A stretch of DNA of 64,000 nucleotides, from positions 454,591 through 518,590 of the forward strand of contig JAVSML010024609.1 of assembly GCA_038503035.1 (NCBI GenBank), read 5' to 3'. The notes beneath the pieces were generated by a model. It did not search any database. It was not told the DNA's origin and was given only the letters and a program-made list of their open reading frames with translations. Positions 45,696 through 56,870 of this stretch are shown here, piece by piece; the first letter of the stretch is position 1, and the number at the start of each line of letters is the position of its first letter. The stretch comes from Crocodylus rhombifer (lineage: Eukaryota > Chordata > Crocodylia > Crocodylidae). The position numbers were made by a program, and so were the translations under genes.

Positions 45696-46163
45696 CTACA
45701 ATCTAGAGCCAAGGAGGTATAATCCTCCTCGCTGATGGCCTCTCCCTTCCATTAGGTGTACACCTCCTTTTTGGCTTTGAGGCATTTGTGGATGCTTTTG
45801 GTGGGCCACGGAGGGCTTTTGAGCACCCTTGCCCGCTTTGATCCGATTGGGGATTGTCATGCTTTGGGCTTGAAGGATCGTCTCCTTAAGGAACAACCAC
45901 TTTTCTTGGACTCCCAACTCCCCTCCCCTCCAGGACCTCAGTGCCTCCCCAACTAGTCTCCTTACCTCATTGAAATTCACCCTCCTGAAGTCCAGGGCTG
46001 CTGCTTTGCTGCAGGCCTCTGACACCCTATGCTGGATAGTAAATTCCAGTAGGCGATGATCGCTGTCACCCAGGTGGTTGAGCATCCACAGTCCCCTTAC
46101 CAGGTTGTTGCCTGTGGCCAGGACCAGATCCAACAAGGCATTTCCCGTGGTGGGCCTGTGCAT
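45696..46163 (-). pseudogene. CR1 endonuclease C-terminus and linker
   Basis: A 155-codon minus frame. GNALLDLVLATGNNLV and HLGDSDHRLLEFTI mark the C-terminal end of the apurinic-type endonuclease; the SDH motif holds the conserved catalytic Asp and His. RVNFNEVRRLVGEALRSW is the start of the linker to the RT domain. In an intact element the enzyme nicks target DNA. Separated by frame breaks from both the N-terminal endonuclease (46514-46708) and the RT. Confidence 0.85.
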
Positions 46164-46513
46164 CTCCTGGGTTAGATGGAGGTCCTGTAACTCGCCTAGG
46201 AACCTACATGAGCTGTTAGACCTGGCTGACTGCTCTTCCCAGCAGATGTCCGGTTAGTTTAGGTCACCCATGATGGCCATGTCCCTTAACTTAACTGCCT
46301 CTGCGAGCTGACCTGAGAATTCCCGGTCCATCTCTTCTCCCTGGTTAGGTGGCCTGTAGTAGACCCCTACCATTTGGTCCCTTCCCGCCTTGTATTGTGA
46401 CCCAGATCACCTCTGTCTGCCCTACCTCAGACCCAGTGCTGTTTGCAGAGGATGTGTATTACTCTTTGTCATAGAACGCCACACTCCCACCTTTCTTTCC
46501 TGTTCTGGCCCGC

Positions 46514-46708
46514 CTAATACAGCCTAGAGCCCTTGATGTTTACCACCCAGTTGTGCGTTGGATCCCACCAAGTTTCAGTGAGCCCCACTACGTCTGGGTT
46601 TGTGTTAGCTAGCAGGAGGGCAAGTTCCCCTTGCTTGTTCCCCATACTGTGAGCATTAGTGTAGAGGTATTTAAGGCCTCCTGAGGGTGTATGTGCCTCC
46701 CCCCCCAA
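46514..46708 (-). pseudogene. CR1 endonuclease N-terminus
   Basis: The minus-strand frame contains GLKYLYTNAHSMGNKQGELA and PDVVGLTETWWD, the first two conserved blocks of the CR1 apurinic-type endonuclease. The Asn of the first block and the Glu of TETWWD, both metal-site residues in this family, are present. The frame is lost after SRLY. Confidence 0.9.
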
Positions 46709-46852
46709 TCCCCAGACTGTCTGGGCTCCTCTCTCTTACCTGGGTATTTTTTGTGCTCATCACCTGACTTGGCTGGACTGTTCTTGTGGGTGTCTCTTGG
46801 TTTGGTGGTCTGTGACTCCCTTGGTGGTCTTCCTCCCCCACCCCTGGCATGC

Positions 46853-47092
46853 CTAGTTTAAAGCCTGCCGGAGGAGATCAGCCAACCTGGAAGACAACAC
46901 ATGCTTACCTTTGGGGGAGAGGTGAAGCCCATCCCACCCAAGTTTGTCTCTCGTTCTGAAGTGAGGGTTGTGGTCCAGAAAGCTGAAGCCCGCTGCGAGA
47001 CACCATTCCCGAAGCCGCAAGTTGAGGTCCCAGATGCAGGTCTCATGACATCTTCCACGCCCGCTCACTGGAAGGATCAATGAGAGGACCAC
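46853..47092 (-). pseudogene. CR1 ORF1 C-terminus, esterase-like domain
   Basis: Contains VLSLILPVSGRGRC, LRLREWCLAAGFSFLDHN and DKLGWDGLHLSPKGKHVLSS, ending RLADLLRQALN and a stop. This is the C-terminal part of the SGNH/GDSL-type esterase domain known from CR1 ORF1; the DGLH block carries the Asp-His pair expected in that fold. Its role in retrotransposition is not settled. The upstream part (47093-47145) continues in another frame with DYW and a stop, so the nucleophile Ser region is lost or beyond the truncation. ORF1 ends about 145 bases before the endonuclease frame, as expected in a two-ORF element. Confidence 0.85.
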
Positions 47093-47145
47093 CTGTGCCC
47101 CCTGTCTCCTTCAGCTTGTCTCCCAGTAATCCCAGTGATTACTAC

Positions 47146-47546
47146 AGGTATTTAAGTAGTGCATTCGGCATAAAAAGTACTTGCTGTTCCTTGGACTCTG
47201 ATCCTCTGGACTATTTCACAGCATCTTGGGAAATGTGTAGCGTACAGTCATATTTACTGATGGTTATAGAGTTGCTACGGAATAACCATAAACCATTTAC
47301 TTTCCTATAAGCTGCCGTCAGACACAATTCATCCTTCGAAGGGAAGCTTTTCTTAAATATAAGTGCTTCCAAATACTTTTTGCAGTGTGAGACCACATCT
47401 TAATACATGGATTGTCTCATGGACACTTCCCTTTCCACCTATGATCCCTGTGACAGCTGTAGGAATTGCTTGCATGGGAAAAAAACAGTAGGGAAACATT
47501 TGATAGTTTTAGTTGCCAGTTAACAGCTATGTTATTTAGCTGGAAG
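47146..47546. other. No gene seen
   Basis: AT-rich, unassigned. Confidence 0.5.
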
Positions 47547-47640
47547 TGAGGAAGAGCCAGTGCGGTGTGATGAGAGCACTTACTCTAGCTTCCAGTTTGG
47601 AAATCTCTGATTTAATCTCTGAAAAGTAAAAGTAACATAT
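47547..47640 (+). mobile_element. MIR-type SINE head fragment
   Basis: 'agccagtgcggtgtgatgag' then 'agcacttactctagcttcca' and a weak box B ('aaatctctgatttaatc') resemble the tRNA-derived head of a MIR-type SINE ('gtggtgcagtggttagagca'). Confidence 0.45.
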
Positions 47641-48316
47641 GCAGAACAATAGAAGAAATATAAAAGATTTGTGTACAACTAGGAGTTTAACTTGAGTAGA
47701 AATATCAATGTATTTTTTTCCCCAGTGCTTTTCCTTGAAAGTACTCTCTATTTTTCCCTAAGATGGTATACAATAGCTTGTGTAAGTCAAAGTATTAAGA
47801 TGATTAAATATTAAACACAGACTCTAGGCCTTCATTAAAGTGGTCTGTTACCTGTACAAGATAGAAAGCTATCTCATCTTCATTCTTATCTGCAGAGAAA
47901 TCTGTTGCACTGTGTGCAACAGATCCTGCATAGCACAGCACTCGGATACTGTAGATGAGGAAGGGATTAAATTTCAAGGACAGTCTAAGAAAGAGGGCAT
48001 ACATAGATCAGATTTGGATTTTAATATTGCTTTGCATAATTAGGGCCTTACTAATAAAATAATTTTAGAATGCTATGCAAATATTAATATAGACTCCGGA
48101 CACTCATTACAGCAGCATGTTTATTCTTCACATGGCTAAATTGGGATTGCATATTTCCATTTGCCTGTGCAGAGTCCTTTGTTCCTACATGAATCAAACT
48201 ATTGGATTGGCTTGGATCAGAGTTTTCTGTACATGAAACAGAGGAGTCCATAAAAAGTAGTGCTGTTAATGGAAGAGGATTCAAAACTCAGGGCAGAGCT
48301 TTTATGAAAGCCACCT
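47641..48316. other. No gene seen
   Basis: AT-rich, unassigned. Confidence 0.5.
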
Positions 48317-48533
48317 AGAGCTGTGTGGGCCATCTTTTTTGGCTGATGTGATACAGATTAGTCCATGCCCATCCCAAGTCTACATCGATCTTCTTTCCTG
48401 GCCAGATCTGCCATTCTGCTTTCTACTCTCCATCCTGTGCTCCCTGTCTGATTTGCTGCTCTGCTTTTTGTTCTCTACCCTACTTCTGCCGTGCTGCCTG
48501 CCACAGAGTTTATATGTGCCGTAGATTGGCCAC
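48317..48533. mobile_element. Possible hAT-type MITE
   Basis: The right end GATTGGCCACCCCTAAC is typical of the 'GTTAGGGGTGGCCAA' terminal type. The left end AGAGCTGTGTGGGCCATC matches only partly and no 8-bp duplication is visible. The interior is CT-rich. Confidence 0.4.
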
Positions 48534-50488
48534 CCCTAACTTAGTTGATTTGGACACTAGTTTCTCATTAATATAATGGTATTTGGGCATCAAAATCCTT
48601 TAGGGAATTTTTAAAATCTCAGCTGTACTATAACAAAAGCACCTAGAGAAGAACCAATCACCAGTCAGAGCTCCATTGTGTTATGGTCTGTACAGAAATA
48701 CAGTACAGAGGTGGTTTCTGTCTACGCAGTTAGCAGCATGGGTTTGTAACAAGATGCAACAGTTAGATGAATCAAACACGTGGTTGATAATATGGGTGAG
48801 AATAGAATAAGACAAGCACATTTTCATATGGGATATTTATACACACAGGGTAGACAGCTAGCTTGACTTGCATACACACTCAGTGAACAAGCCTATTATC
48901 TTCAATTCAGCCTGAAATTTTGATACTAATTAAAACATAGTGCAGTGTTGCCAATGTACAAAAACCCTAGAGGACAAATTAATATAAATCCCAAACTTAC
49001 TGTTTTAAAAAAAAACAACCCATGTTCTTTATACAGATCTCATGGCTCTGATGCTTACATTCTTACCTTTCTTCATACAGCATTAAACATAGCGAGTTTG
49101 ATCTTAACCTGCTCCAAATGGAAGTGACTTCAATAGAGCTGTATCCATTCACATCACATCTGAGAACCTCATGCAGTATACCCACCATGTTGATCTAATA
49201 TAACATCCCTAATACAAAGAGAAAAGGAAACCTAGCGCCTTCCAAAGCACCTCTGAAACTTTAATCAATAACTGGAATATAAAAGCTTGGCAGTGGGACA
49301 GGCCTGGGTTTTAAAGCAGGCTGCATGACCCCAGCGTAAGGAATCAATTTTTATTAGGAGTGGAATCTGGCACTTGTTCTACACAATCCATCTCAAATCT
49401 CTTTGACAAAATTTGGATAATGGATTAGAGCTGGTTGAAATTACTTAATTTTATGTGACTTTAACACGCCACATAAGACTGTTCAATCAATATTACTTAA
49501 ATAGAGATGCTGCAGTATTAGAGAACATTTTAAAGTAAGCAAACAGTATATTCTGTGCTGTGCCATGGGAATTATTTTAGCATGCTTGCAAGGGAGCAAA
49601 GGGGTAAAGTCTTAAAGTAGACTTTGCTATAGACTAAAATACTTTAATTTACTAAAAGGCTTTACTAGCCTTTTCTCTCCCCACCCCTCCACTCCCGATT
49701 TGGGTTCCCCACTTGAGTCCAAAGCACTGTTGGATCTGTGTAGCCTGGAAAGGCTTCTTTACAGGTAAGAGGACATTACGTGGCTTAATGTCATCAGTGA
49801 ATTTATCTAGCAGTACCAGTGAAAGTTGGGTGTCACTGAGAAAGCCAAAAAACAAGATCTGAAGTGAGGGTTAGCATAAACACAAGGATTTATGGGCTGA
49901 GTGCTGTGTTTCCTGTCAGACACAGAGGTATCTACCTCCAAAATAAATCATGTTCAGTACAAGGAAGAGATATCTACAGATTTTAACCCTCGGTGTATGG
50001 CTGCCAGTCATGGGAATGAATTTGCTGCATCAGTGCTATCTCTACAGTGAACAAGGCAGCACAATAGTACCAAGGTGCTTCACAGCTGGACTTCCTTTTC
50101 ACCGGGGGAATGTTACATATTAGGAGATGCTGAGGCAATTAACATATCTTGTAAATGCTATGTGCTGTTACTGCAAGATTTCCAGCTGTTTTATTATGGA
50201 CTTGATAGTTAAGGGAAATTCAGGATTGGTGCCCAGTCTACAAATCCTCTTTGTATTGCTTTACTGAATATGATACCTATTTTACTGAGCTGCTTGAGAT
50301 TGCCGGAGATAGCATTTTGCAGACCTAATGGGAAAAAAACCAACTATCTCCTCCCCCCCCCATAGCAGCCATTGACTTCTATACAAAGAAAGCACCATTT
50401 ATTAGTTAGTACATTTGTCTTTCTATTGGAAGAGAGTTGTCTCACCCCAGCCAACTATTTCAATCATCTGTAGCTCTGTACTACCGCT
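48534..50488. other. No gene seen
   Basis: About 2 kb of AT-rich unique-looking DNA; 49400-49560 is repeat-free with several TTAATTTT/CAATCAATATTA motifs. No exon-like frame. Confidence 0.5.
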
Positions 50489-50674
50489 GGGTGTGTCTAC
50501 ACTTGCCCCTGCCTGTGCAATAACTGCTGTTAGGGTGTTGTCCCAGCAGCGCATGGGTGGTTTCTGACCCTACTGTTGCCACAGCAGCAATGGCGTCATG
50601 GTTTGTGCCTGCCAATGCTGTGTCACCGTAGCTTGTTCCTGCAGCAATGTAGTGTCTCGTGTAGACACACACAC
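50489..50674. mobile_element. MITE, 'GGGTGTGTCTACAC' terminal family, copy 2
   Basis: Starts GGGTGTGTCTACACTTGCC and ends CGTGTAGACACACACAC, a terminal inverted repeat of at least 12 bp. 186 bp, non-coding. No clear target-site duplication. Confidence 0.8.
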
Positions 50675-51509
50675 TGCCTTGGTGGGTCTAGGGCCTAGGC
50701 TTTTCTTCACCGTTGTTTGGGTTAAAGCTAAATGAAACCCAGATACAATTTTTTATTTTCATCTCTCCCACCAAAATACTCTTTGCCAAGCTCTTCCTTA
50801 GTCTCCTTTTCTTAGATGTCCAGACACTTACTTTATTTTCATCCCCAATACTCTGCTTTCTATTCCTTGTAGTCTAGCCTGTCTTATAGCCAGGCCTAGA
50901 GGCAAAGATTTTACATGTACTTGTCACAACATGGACCATCACAGCACCTTTCTTGTTACAAGGGAGCAACTGTGAGTGGTGGCTATGGTCAGATTCATGG
51001 TATTATTCTGGTTTCAATCAGATCTTTAGGTTTCAATATGCTATTTTTTTTTATGGAACTTGATGCTTTCCTGATCTAAAATCAGCTGTTTCTGATTTCC
51101 AGACTTGGATTACAGTCTTCATAGCATGTAGTGGCACTAGAGCATCTATCACTCCTCGTCTGCTATAGCATAATTCGTAATGAACTACCTTTTGCTTGCT
51201 TGTATTTACAAACAAAATATCTTTGTGCTGAGGAAATGGAAGTGGAGAGGTGTACAGGGGCAAAGGATGCTTTGTCTGGTTACTGTTGTGATTGATGTTT
51301 TGCAAAGGGCACAGAAAAGAATTTCTTTAGCAATTGACTCTTTTTTTTTTTTTCCTGTGCTCACTCTAATGACTGCTAGAGATACTGATTTAATCAACCA
51401 ACCATGCAAGTGCAATGATTGTGAATCAGATCGTTGTGAAGCAAACAAATGTTTCACAGTAAATTGCCAAGGGATACCCAGTTACTCTGCTCTGTTTTTA
51501 CTCAAATAG
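50675..51509. other. No gene seen
   Basis: AT-rich, with T runs at 51045-51052 and 51341-51353. Frames at 51180-51509 (109 codons, plus) and 51206-51457 (minus) look random. Confidence 0.5.
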
Positions 51510-51870
51510 ATTGTCTTTTAAGCAGCTGCCTCATAAAAAGCCTCTGCTACGTATAGACCTTTAATCAAAGTGTCACTAAAACCTGACTTCTGGTATGCTT
51601 CATTTGCAACACATCCAGTACTCCTATTTATTAAATTGTCCAATGTCGATTCCAGCCACCATTAACCCTGGTAAGCAAAGATGGATGAGTGAGTGACAAA
51701 AAGCTTGTCAGGGCTGAGATCAGTTATGCGTGTGTGATGTCTTGATCTGTTTGTACATCCCTCTTGGGGCCCCTCGGGCAATTAAGTTCACCCATTACAA
51801 ATAGAGCCGTCTCTGTGCGCTCCAGTTTGATAGGAGAATGGGTAATTCCTGTTAATGGCTACTACATCTG
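51510..51870. promoter_or_regulatory. Candidate conserved non-coding (enhancer-like) block
   Basis: A 360-bp stretch without repeats, low complexity or open frames, dense in motifs typical of developmental enhancers: TTTAATCAAAG (TCF/LEF-like), CAGCTG (E-box), CAATTAAG and GTTAATGG (homeodomain cores). This is a judgement from sequence character; conservation has not been tested. Confidence 0.3.
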
Positions 51871-53513
51871 TTCAATTGTATTGTTTTATATTGATGCTTA
51901 ATTAGGGAACACGTCTAGATGGGGGGAGGAGAGCAGAGGAAAGGAGGAGGGATGACTCCCATATAAATGTCAGGCACTTGGAGTTAATAGCCTGTCTTTT
52001 TAACATGCATGGACTACTCTGACAGGCATTGTGGCTTCTTGACCTTAGAGCATTTACCCCAGCCTGAGAAAGGAGAGCAAAGCCTCTTTGAGAAGGCATT
52101 GCTTTGGAACTGGATTGCATCCAATGTCACCCTTGTTCAGCTTTCCTGTGAAATCACCCTTACTGACCTTTGGCACATGTATAGTATTGTTAACACCAGG
52201 CATTCAAAAATCATGAGCTAGGCCACTGAAATCATGAGATTTGGTTTCAAATCTCAGTATGTTAAAAAAGCATACCTTTTTTCCCAGCAAGCCTGTTGTT
52301 GTTTAGTTATTTTATTTATTTTTCCATGTAATAATGGTGGATAGGAATAGAATAAATTCTTTTCAATCAAAATTGTGAATTTTAAACTGAGTCCAGGAGA
52401 GAAGGCATTAAGAAAAGAAGTACATATCAATCTGAGAGCTGGCCACAGTGAACTTGCCTGTGAGGCACAGAGCTGTTAATTAAAACAAGAAAAATAGGAA
52501 AAACTCGATTTCATGTGAATTAAACATAACTGTTGTTGACACAACCATAGGCCTGACTGTACAGCCCTTACTTGGGTAACTAATCGTCCCCCACAGCAAT
52601 TTTACATACCGAAATCAAAAGTCATATACAATTTTCAATTTTTAAAATATGGCTATTTTTGACTGCAGAGAAAACTACACTTTGGGTTGGATTAGATTCA
52701 CTTGTTTTGCCTAGAAATACAGCAAATTGCTTTTTTGTTGCTGAATTGTACCCCAAGCCGTCATTAGTGTTGTTGTCCGCAGCCTTGAACGTGGTCATCC
52801 GTAGAACATTCTAGAACACTCAGCGTGTTCCGTTTCACGGGAACGTGGGGTGCTTCAGCAGAACTCGGCAGAGGCCTTTCAAGGCACCACGTACATACCC
52901 TGCCCGTTCTGTGGGTGCTTGGCGTTCTGTGCAATACTCTTTAGATCTGACGCATTTCTACTTTTTCCTTAATTACTTTTGTTTGTTTGTTTGTGTGTTT
53001 TTAAATACTGGGACGGACTGAAGCTAGGATTAATCTTTTAGAAGATGGAGTCTATTTGGGCCTTTGTGGAACAGCTTCTTTATTCTGTGAGAGTTGTGGT
53101 ATGTTAGAAAGGTGACACTTAGAAGTAAGGTCCTGAAAATGGGAAGATACCTGCAGATGTAACAGGTGAGTTTGGATGTGGGGCTTTCGAGAATTACTCT
53201 TTGGAGTATGTTGTGCAACAAAATGGTTCCATGATATGTAACATTTCAGTTAAATTTGTAGATTTGAAACAGTCGTACAATAATTAAGTACAGTGAGTTG
53301 CAGCCAAAGGTATTTTCTTTGACTACAGGGACTTGGATCAAATATCAGTAGCCTCACTTCTACTAATAGCTGTTTAATCATGGCAAAGTTTCATAAATAA
53401 AACAAGAATGAACAGGACAGAGGAGTTTCATTTAAAACAAGTATAATAGCAACATCTGTGCTCAAAATTATATACCTAGGCAAATGTCAAAACTAAAAAC
53501 AGGCTAGTACAGC
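51871..53513. other. No gene; heat-shock-element-like motif at 52804
   Basis: Mostly AT-rich. 52790-52930 is locally CpG-richer. GAACATTCTAGAA at 52804-52816 fits the nGAAnnTTCnnGAAn pattern. A (TTTG)n run lies near 52980-52996. No gene seen downstream of the motif. Confidence 0.4.
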
Positions 53514-53521
53514 ATCTAAGG

Positions 53522-53816
53522 CAGTGTTTCTCAACCTATGGGTCACGAGAATATATGAAAGGGTCCTGAACAAATTTAGGAAAAACATGGGAAATGGTGG
53601 CTTTCCTTTGCAGGCTGTCATAGTTCCTGCCTGCGAGGGGCTGGCTGGGGCCCCCCATGTCCCACACACCCATCCCCTACCCCACACACTGGGTGGCTGG
53701 GGGCTAGGAGCTGGGGGCAGTGGGGCAGGAGTAAGGAGCACTGGCTCGGGACCAGCCTTTGATGATTATAAATGAGTCCTGGTATAAAAAACATTGAGAA
53801 ACATTGAGAACCACTG
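53522..53816. mobile_element. hAT MITE with 8-bp target-site duplication
   Basis: Starts CAGTGTTTCTCAACCTATGG and ends ACATTGAGAACCACTG. Perfect 8-bp direct repeats ATCTAAGG at 53514-53521 and 53817-53824. 295 bp, GC-rich interior, no transposase. Near the right end ACATTGAGAA is tandemly duplicated. Same terminal family as 666-1134. Confidence 0.95.
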
Positions 53817-53824
53817 ATCTAAGG

Positions 53825-54320
53825 TACAGAGCTCCTTGCTTAATGAGATCCTCAAAGATGTGAGTAGTTGTTTTAACTTCTCACACCCAAAGTTATGTTC
53901 AGATCAAAACCTAAGGCACAGAAGAACTAACTAATTAACTTAATGTACAGTGACTCAAAACATGGATCTTCTGACTCCAAGTCCCATGACATGGACCTTC
54001 TGTTGTTTATAGCTACATGCTGAGCCATGGCAACCAACTCAGTTTATAGAACCTACTTCAGTAGTCGTTTACATTGAGCAAAACTGTTTTGCTCAGGTGT
54101 TATACCTTGTGTAGTGACTATAAGACTGGCATGCTGTAAACTCTCTATTTTTTTTCTTATGAAACATTAATATAGACTTGGAGCATCTGAGAACTGAGTG
54201 CCATGCTGAAACTTGACTTACACCTCAGATAATGCCACTGAAATCTGTAAGACTTCATAGTTGTAAGAACTTGATCCTGCATCATCTAAGTCAGTTTACG
54301 TTTTGCTGTTGACTTCAATG
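53825..54320. other. No gene seen; ancient-repeat scrap near 54265
   Basis: 'acttgatcctgcatcatcta' with 'gttgacttcaatgga' resembles a widespread amniote repeat with a 'ttgacttcaatggga' core. Too short to assign. Confidence 0.4.
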
Positions 54321-54556
54321 GAGGTGCATCTACACGTTCATTAATACGCCTTAGTTGCTGCACATTTAATTTAGTACTTGCTTAATGAGGTGCTAACTAA
54401 ATGCGTAGTAACTAGAGTTACTGTGCAGTAGCACCAGTGCTGCAAATTAGCCAAACAACACTGTGTAGTGGGCTATTCGCATGGTTTTTGACTTCCACAC
54501 TACTGTGCAGTGTTACTTGGCTGATGTGCAGTAAATGCCTCATGTAGACGTGCTCT
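54321..54556. mobile_element. MITE, 'GCATCTACAC' terminal family, copy 3
   Basis: Starts GAGGTGCATCTACACGTTCA and ends CTCATGTAGACGTGCTCT; the complement of the right end, AGAGCACGTCTACATGAG, pairs with the left. Subterminal TTAATTTAGTACTTGCTTAA-type sequence. 236 bp, non-coding. Confidence 0.75.
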
Positions 54557-56620
54557 GGGAGTAGAACTGAGGAGCAAAAGTGAGGAGAAATTTTGGTCAG
54601 GAGTGACTATATTCTGATGAGATTGAACCTTGCAGTCCTGTTGAAGCTCATAGTGTCAGTGATCAGAGAGATCTTGGGGTCGACAATATTTGCCTATTAT
54701 CAGTGCACAGTCGTATGTGAAGTACCATAGCTTTTCCCTATACATAAAGTAAGTGCAATACCTCAGATACTTGTTTAGATAATTCTTAATTTTAATGGTG
54801 AAAACTGCACATGTGTGAAGGTTTTTATAGCTAATTCTGCCTAGAAAGCATGGGTTTTTAATGGCATGACTAACTTCTGCTTTTAAGCTGCTAGATGTAG
54901 TTATGATAAAGACACAAATTGTGTGGTCCAGATGGATTTTTTACACACTAGCAATTGCTCTAGGAAATTATATAAAATGTGTGTCAAAATTCCAAATTGA
55001 TCCTCATTTGTATAAGCCTCTTTTCTTGTTAACCTTTAATCTCTTTTTTACTAGTACCCATTCTGCCATATTTTAATGTCATTATACTTTTTTTTCTAAG
55101 GCTAAAATGTAATGCTTATTAGTTGGGGGGGATTCATTTCAATATGAACTGTAGTCAAAGTGTGAACCTGATACGTTTAACAGAACTGATAAAACTGTTT
55201 CATGCATAAAATGCCTTAGCAAAACTATGTATATAAGCATTTTTATACAATCTCACTACAAAGAGATTTATTTTTAATCAAGGTTTTTTTGAAGAATGTT
55301 TTCTTTTCTTCAGCATCCAACACTGTCAAAGAACTGCTGCATAATAAATTAATATGACTACCACAGTGCTTTGCATCCACAGGAACCCAGATTCTAATCC
55401 CAGATCTGATGGCATGATTCTAGAGTAACTGTTAAAATGAAGCTCAATTTTGATCTTATTTACCCAAGTCTACCGAAATCAAGGGAATTCTTCCTAATTT
55501 CTTTTGTTGTATTTGGGATCTTAATCGGATCCAGTGGAGTTATTTCAGATTAACGCTAGTGCAGGTGAAATACGGGTAATTATCAAATCTGTATACTTGT
55601 CCCTGTCAACCTAATATCTGAACGTTTGGAGTTCCTAAGTACTGTATATAAGCTAGGAGCATTATCTCCATTTTAAATTGTTGAAGCTGAGTACAAAGGT
55701 AAATTGGCAAGCTTTCACTGTGCTGCCTTTGAATTTTTAGATCATTTTTATTGTATGTTAACTAATGTGGTGATAACTTCTAGATGATAACACACATATT
55801 TGTTGTAGGATTTGGTAAGTAGTCTGATACCCCATTTGTTATAGTTGGGTACCATGTGATATTAACATGTTAACTATAATAAACATAGAGTTGTTGCAAG
55901 TAAAGGGACAGGTACAAAAACAAGCTCTATTATTCCTGAGCTCTCTTCCCTGAACCAGTTTTCTTGATATTTGCACTAGGCATAAATAAATAAATACACA
56001 AATAAATAATGTTAAGTTCCATTAAGTAGTCATTATCATAATGATGAAATTCTAGGTTGCTCTTGAAATACAGATAACTAGATTTGGAGTAGGTGATTGC
56101 AAGATCCTTTAATAAAACTTAGCAAACATTGGCAATAAGCTGCAAGAACGAGATATGCCTTCATTAAGCCATATCTCTTTGTAGGAGATATTTAACTATT
56201 TGATCACTACCCTTTTTGGAGTTGGTTAAACTTTAATAATTTTTAAATAGGGATTCTATTTGCTGTGTGTATTAATTGTGGACCAGAATCAGTTTCAGAC
56301 ATGAGTATCCTGGGTTAAACATTAAGAAAAAATGGAAGCGCATTGTGTTTTTAAATAATAAATGATTCTTTGTATAATTTCCAGTAGGGGAGGTTTTTCA
56401 TATTGTTTACTGGAAAGCTGCAGACTGCAAACGGAGACTTGTCTGGCAAAAAGGAGAGAAATAGTTGTGGAGCAGGAGCTGCGGTTATCAGTTTGTGCTG
56501 CTAAACGCCTATCTATTACAAGGTTAATACAGAAGTAGCTTATACAGACCAGTTGCATGACTGGCGCCTGATCTTTGTGCCTTCATACAGGCAGAAGAAC
56601 CTGTGAATTTAGGAGTCTGT
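54557..56620. other. No gene seen
   Basis: 2 kb of AT-rich DNA. 'ggatccagtggagttatttc' near 55529 and 'agattaacgctagtgcaggt' next to it look like a diverged ancient interspersed repeat. An (AATA)n-like run lies at 55983-56010. Confidence 0.5.
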
Positions 56621-56870
56621 GGGCGCCGCTTCATGTGCACTTTAATGCACAGTAGACTGTTTTACTGTGCATTGAAGTGTCATGTAAAAAAACAGAACAT
56701 TAATGCCCAATAAAATAGTCACTATGCATTAAGTATCACTAAAAAAGCATGTGAATGTGCTACTGTGCATTAGCGTAGCTTAATGTGCATTAATTTAGTA
56801 CTTCACATTGGAGGTACTAAATTTTAATGCACATTAGAAATGGCACATTAATGCACGTATAGATGGGCCC
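56621..56870. mobile_element. MITE, 'GGGCSCATCTACACG' terminal family, copy 4
   Basis: Starts GGGCGCCGCTTCATGTGCAC and ends ATGCACGTATAGATGGGCCC; the termini pair imperfectly. The interior is filled with variants of TTAATGCAC/GTGCATTAA in both orientations, so it could fold extensively. 250 bp. Confidence 0.75.

Larger units (their letters stand above)
44733..47145 (-). mobile_element. CR1 LINE, 2.4 kb, truncated at both ends
   Basis: On the minus strand the order is ORF1 C-terminus (47145-46853), endonuclease (46708-45960), linker and reverse transcriptase (to 44733). The 3' end is missing: the RT breaks off just after LDEGVKS, before the catalytic Y/FADD motif and the 3' UTR. The 5' side lacks most of ORF1. 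Frame shifts separate the readable pieces, so it is inactive. Confidence 0.95.
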
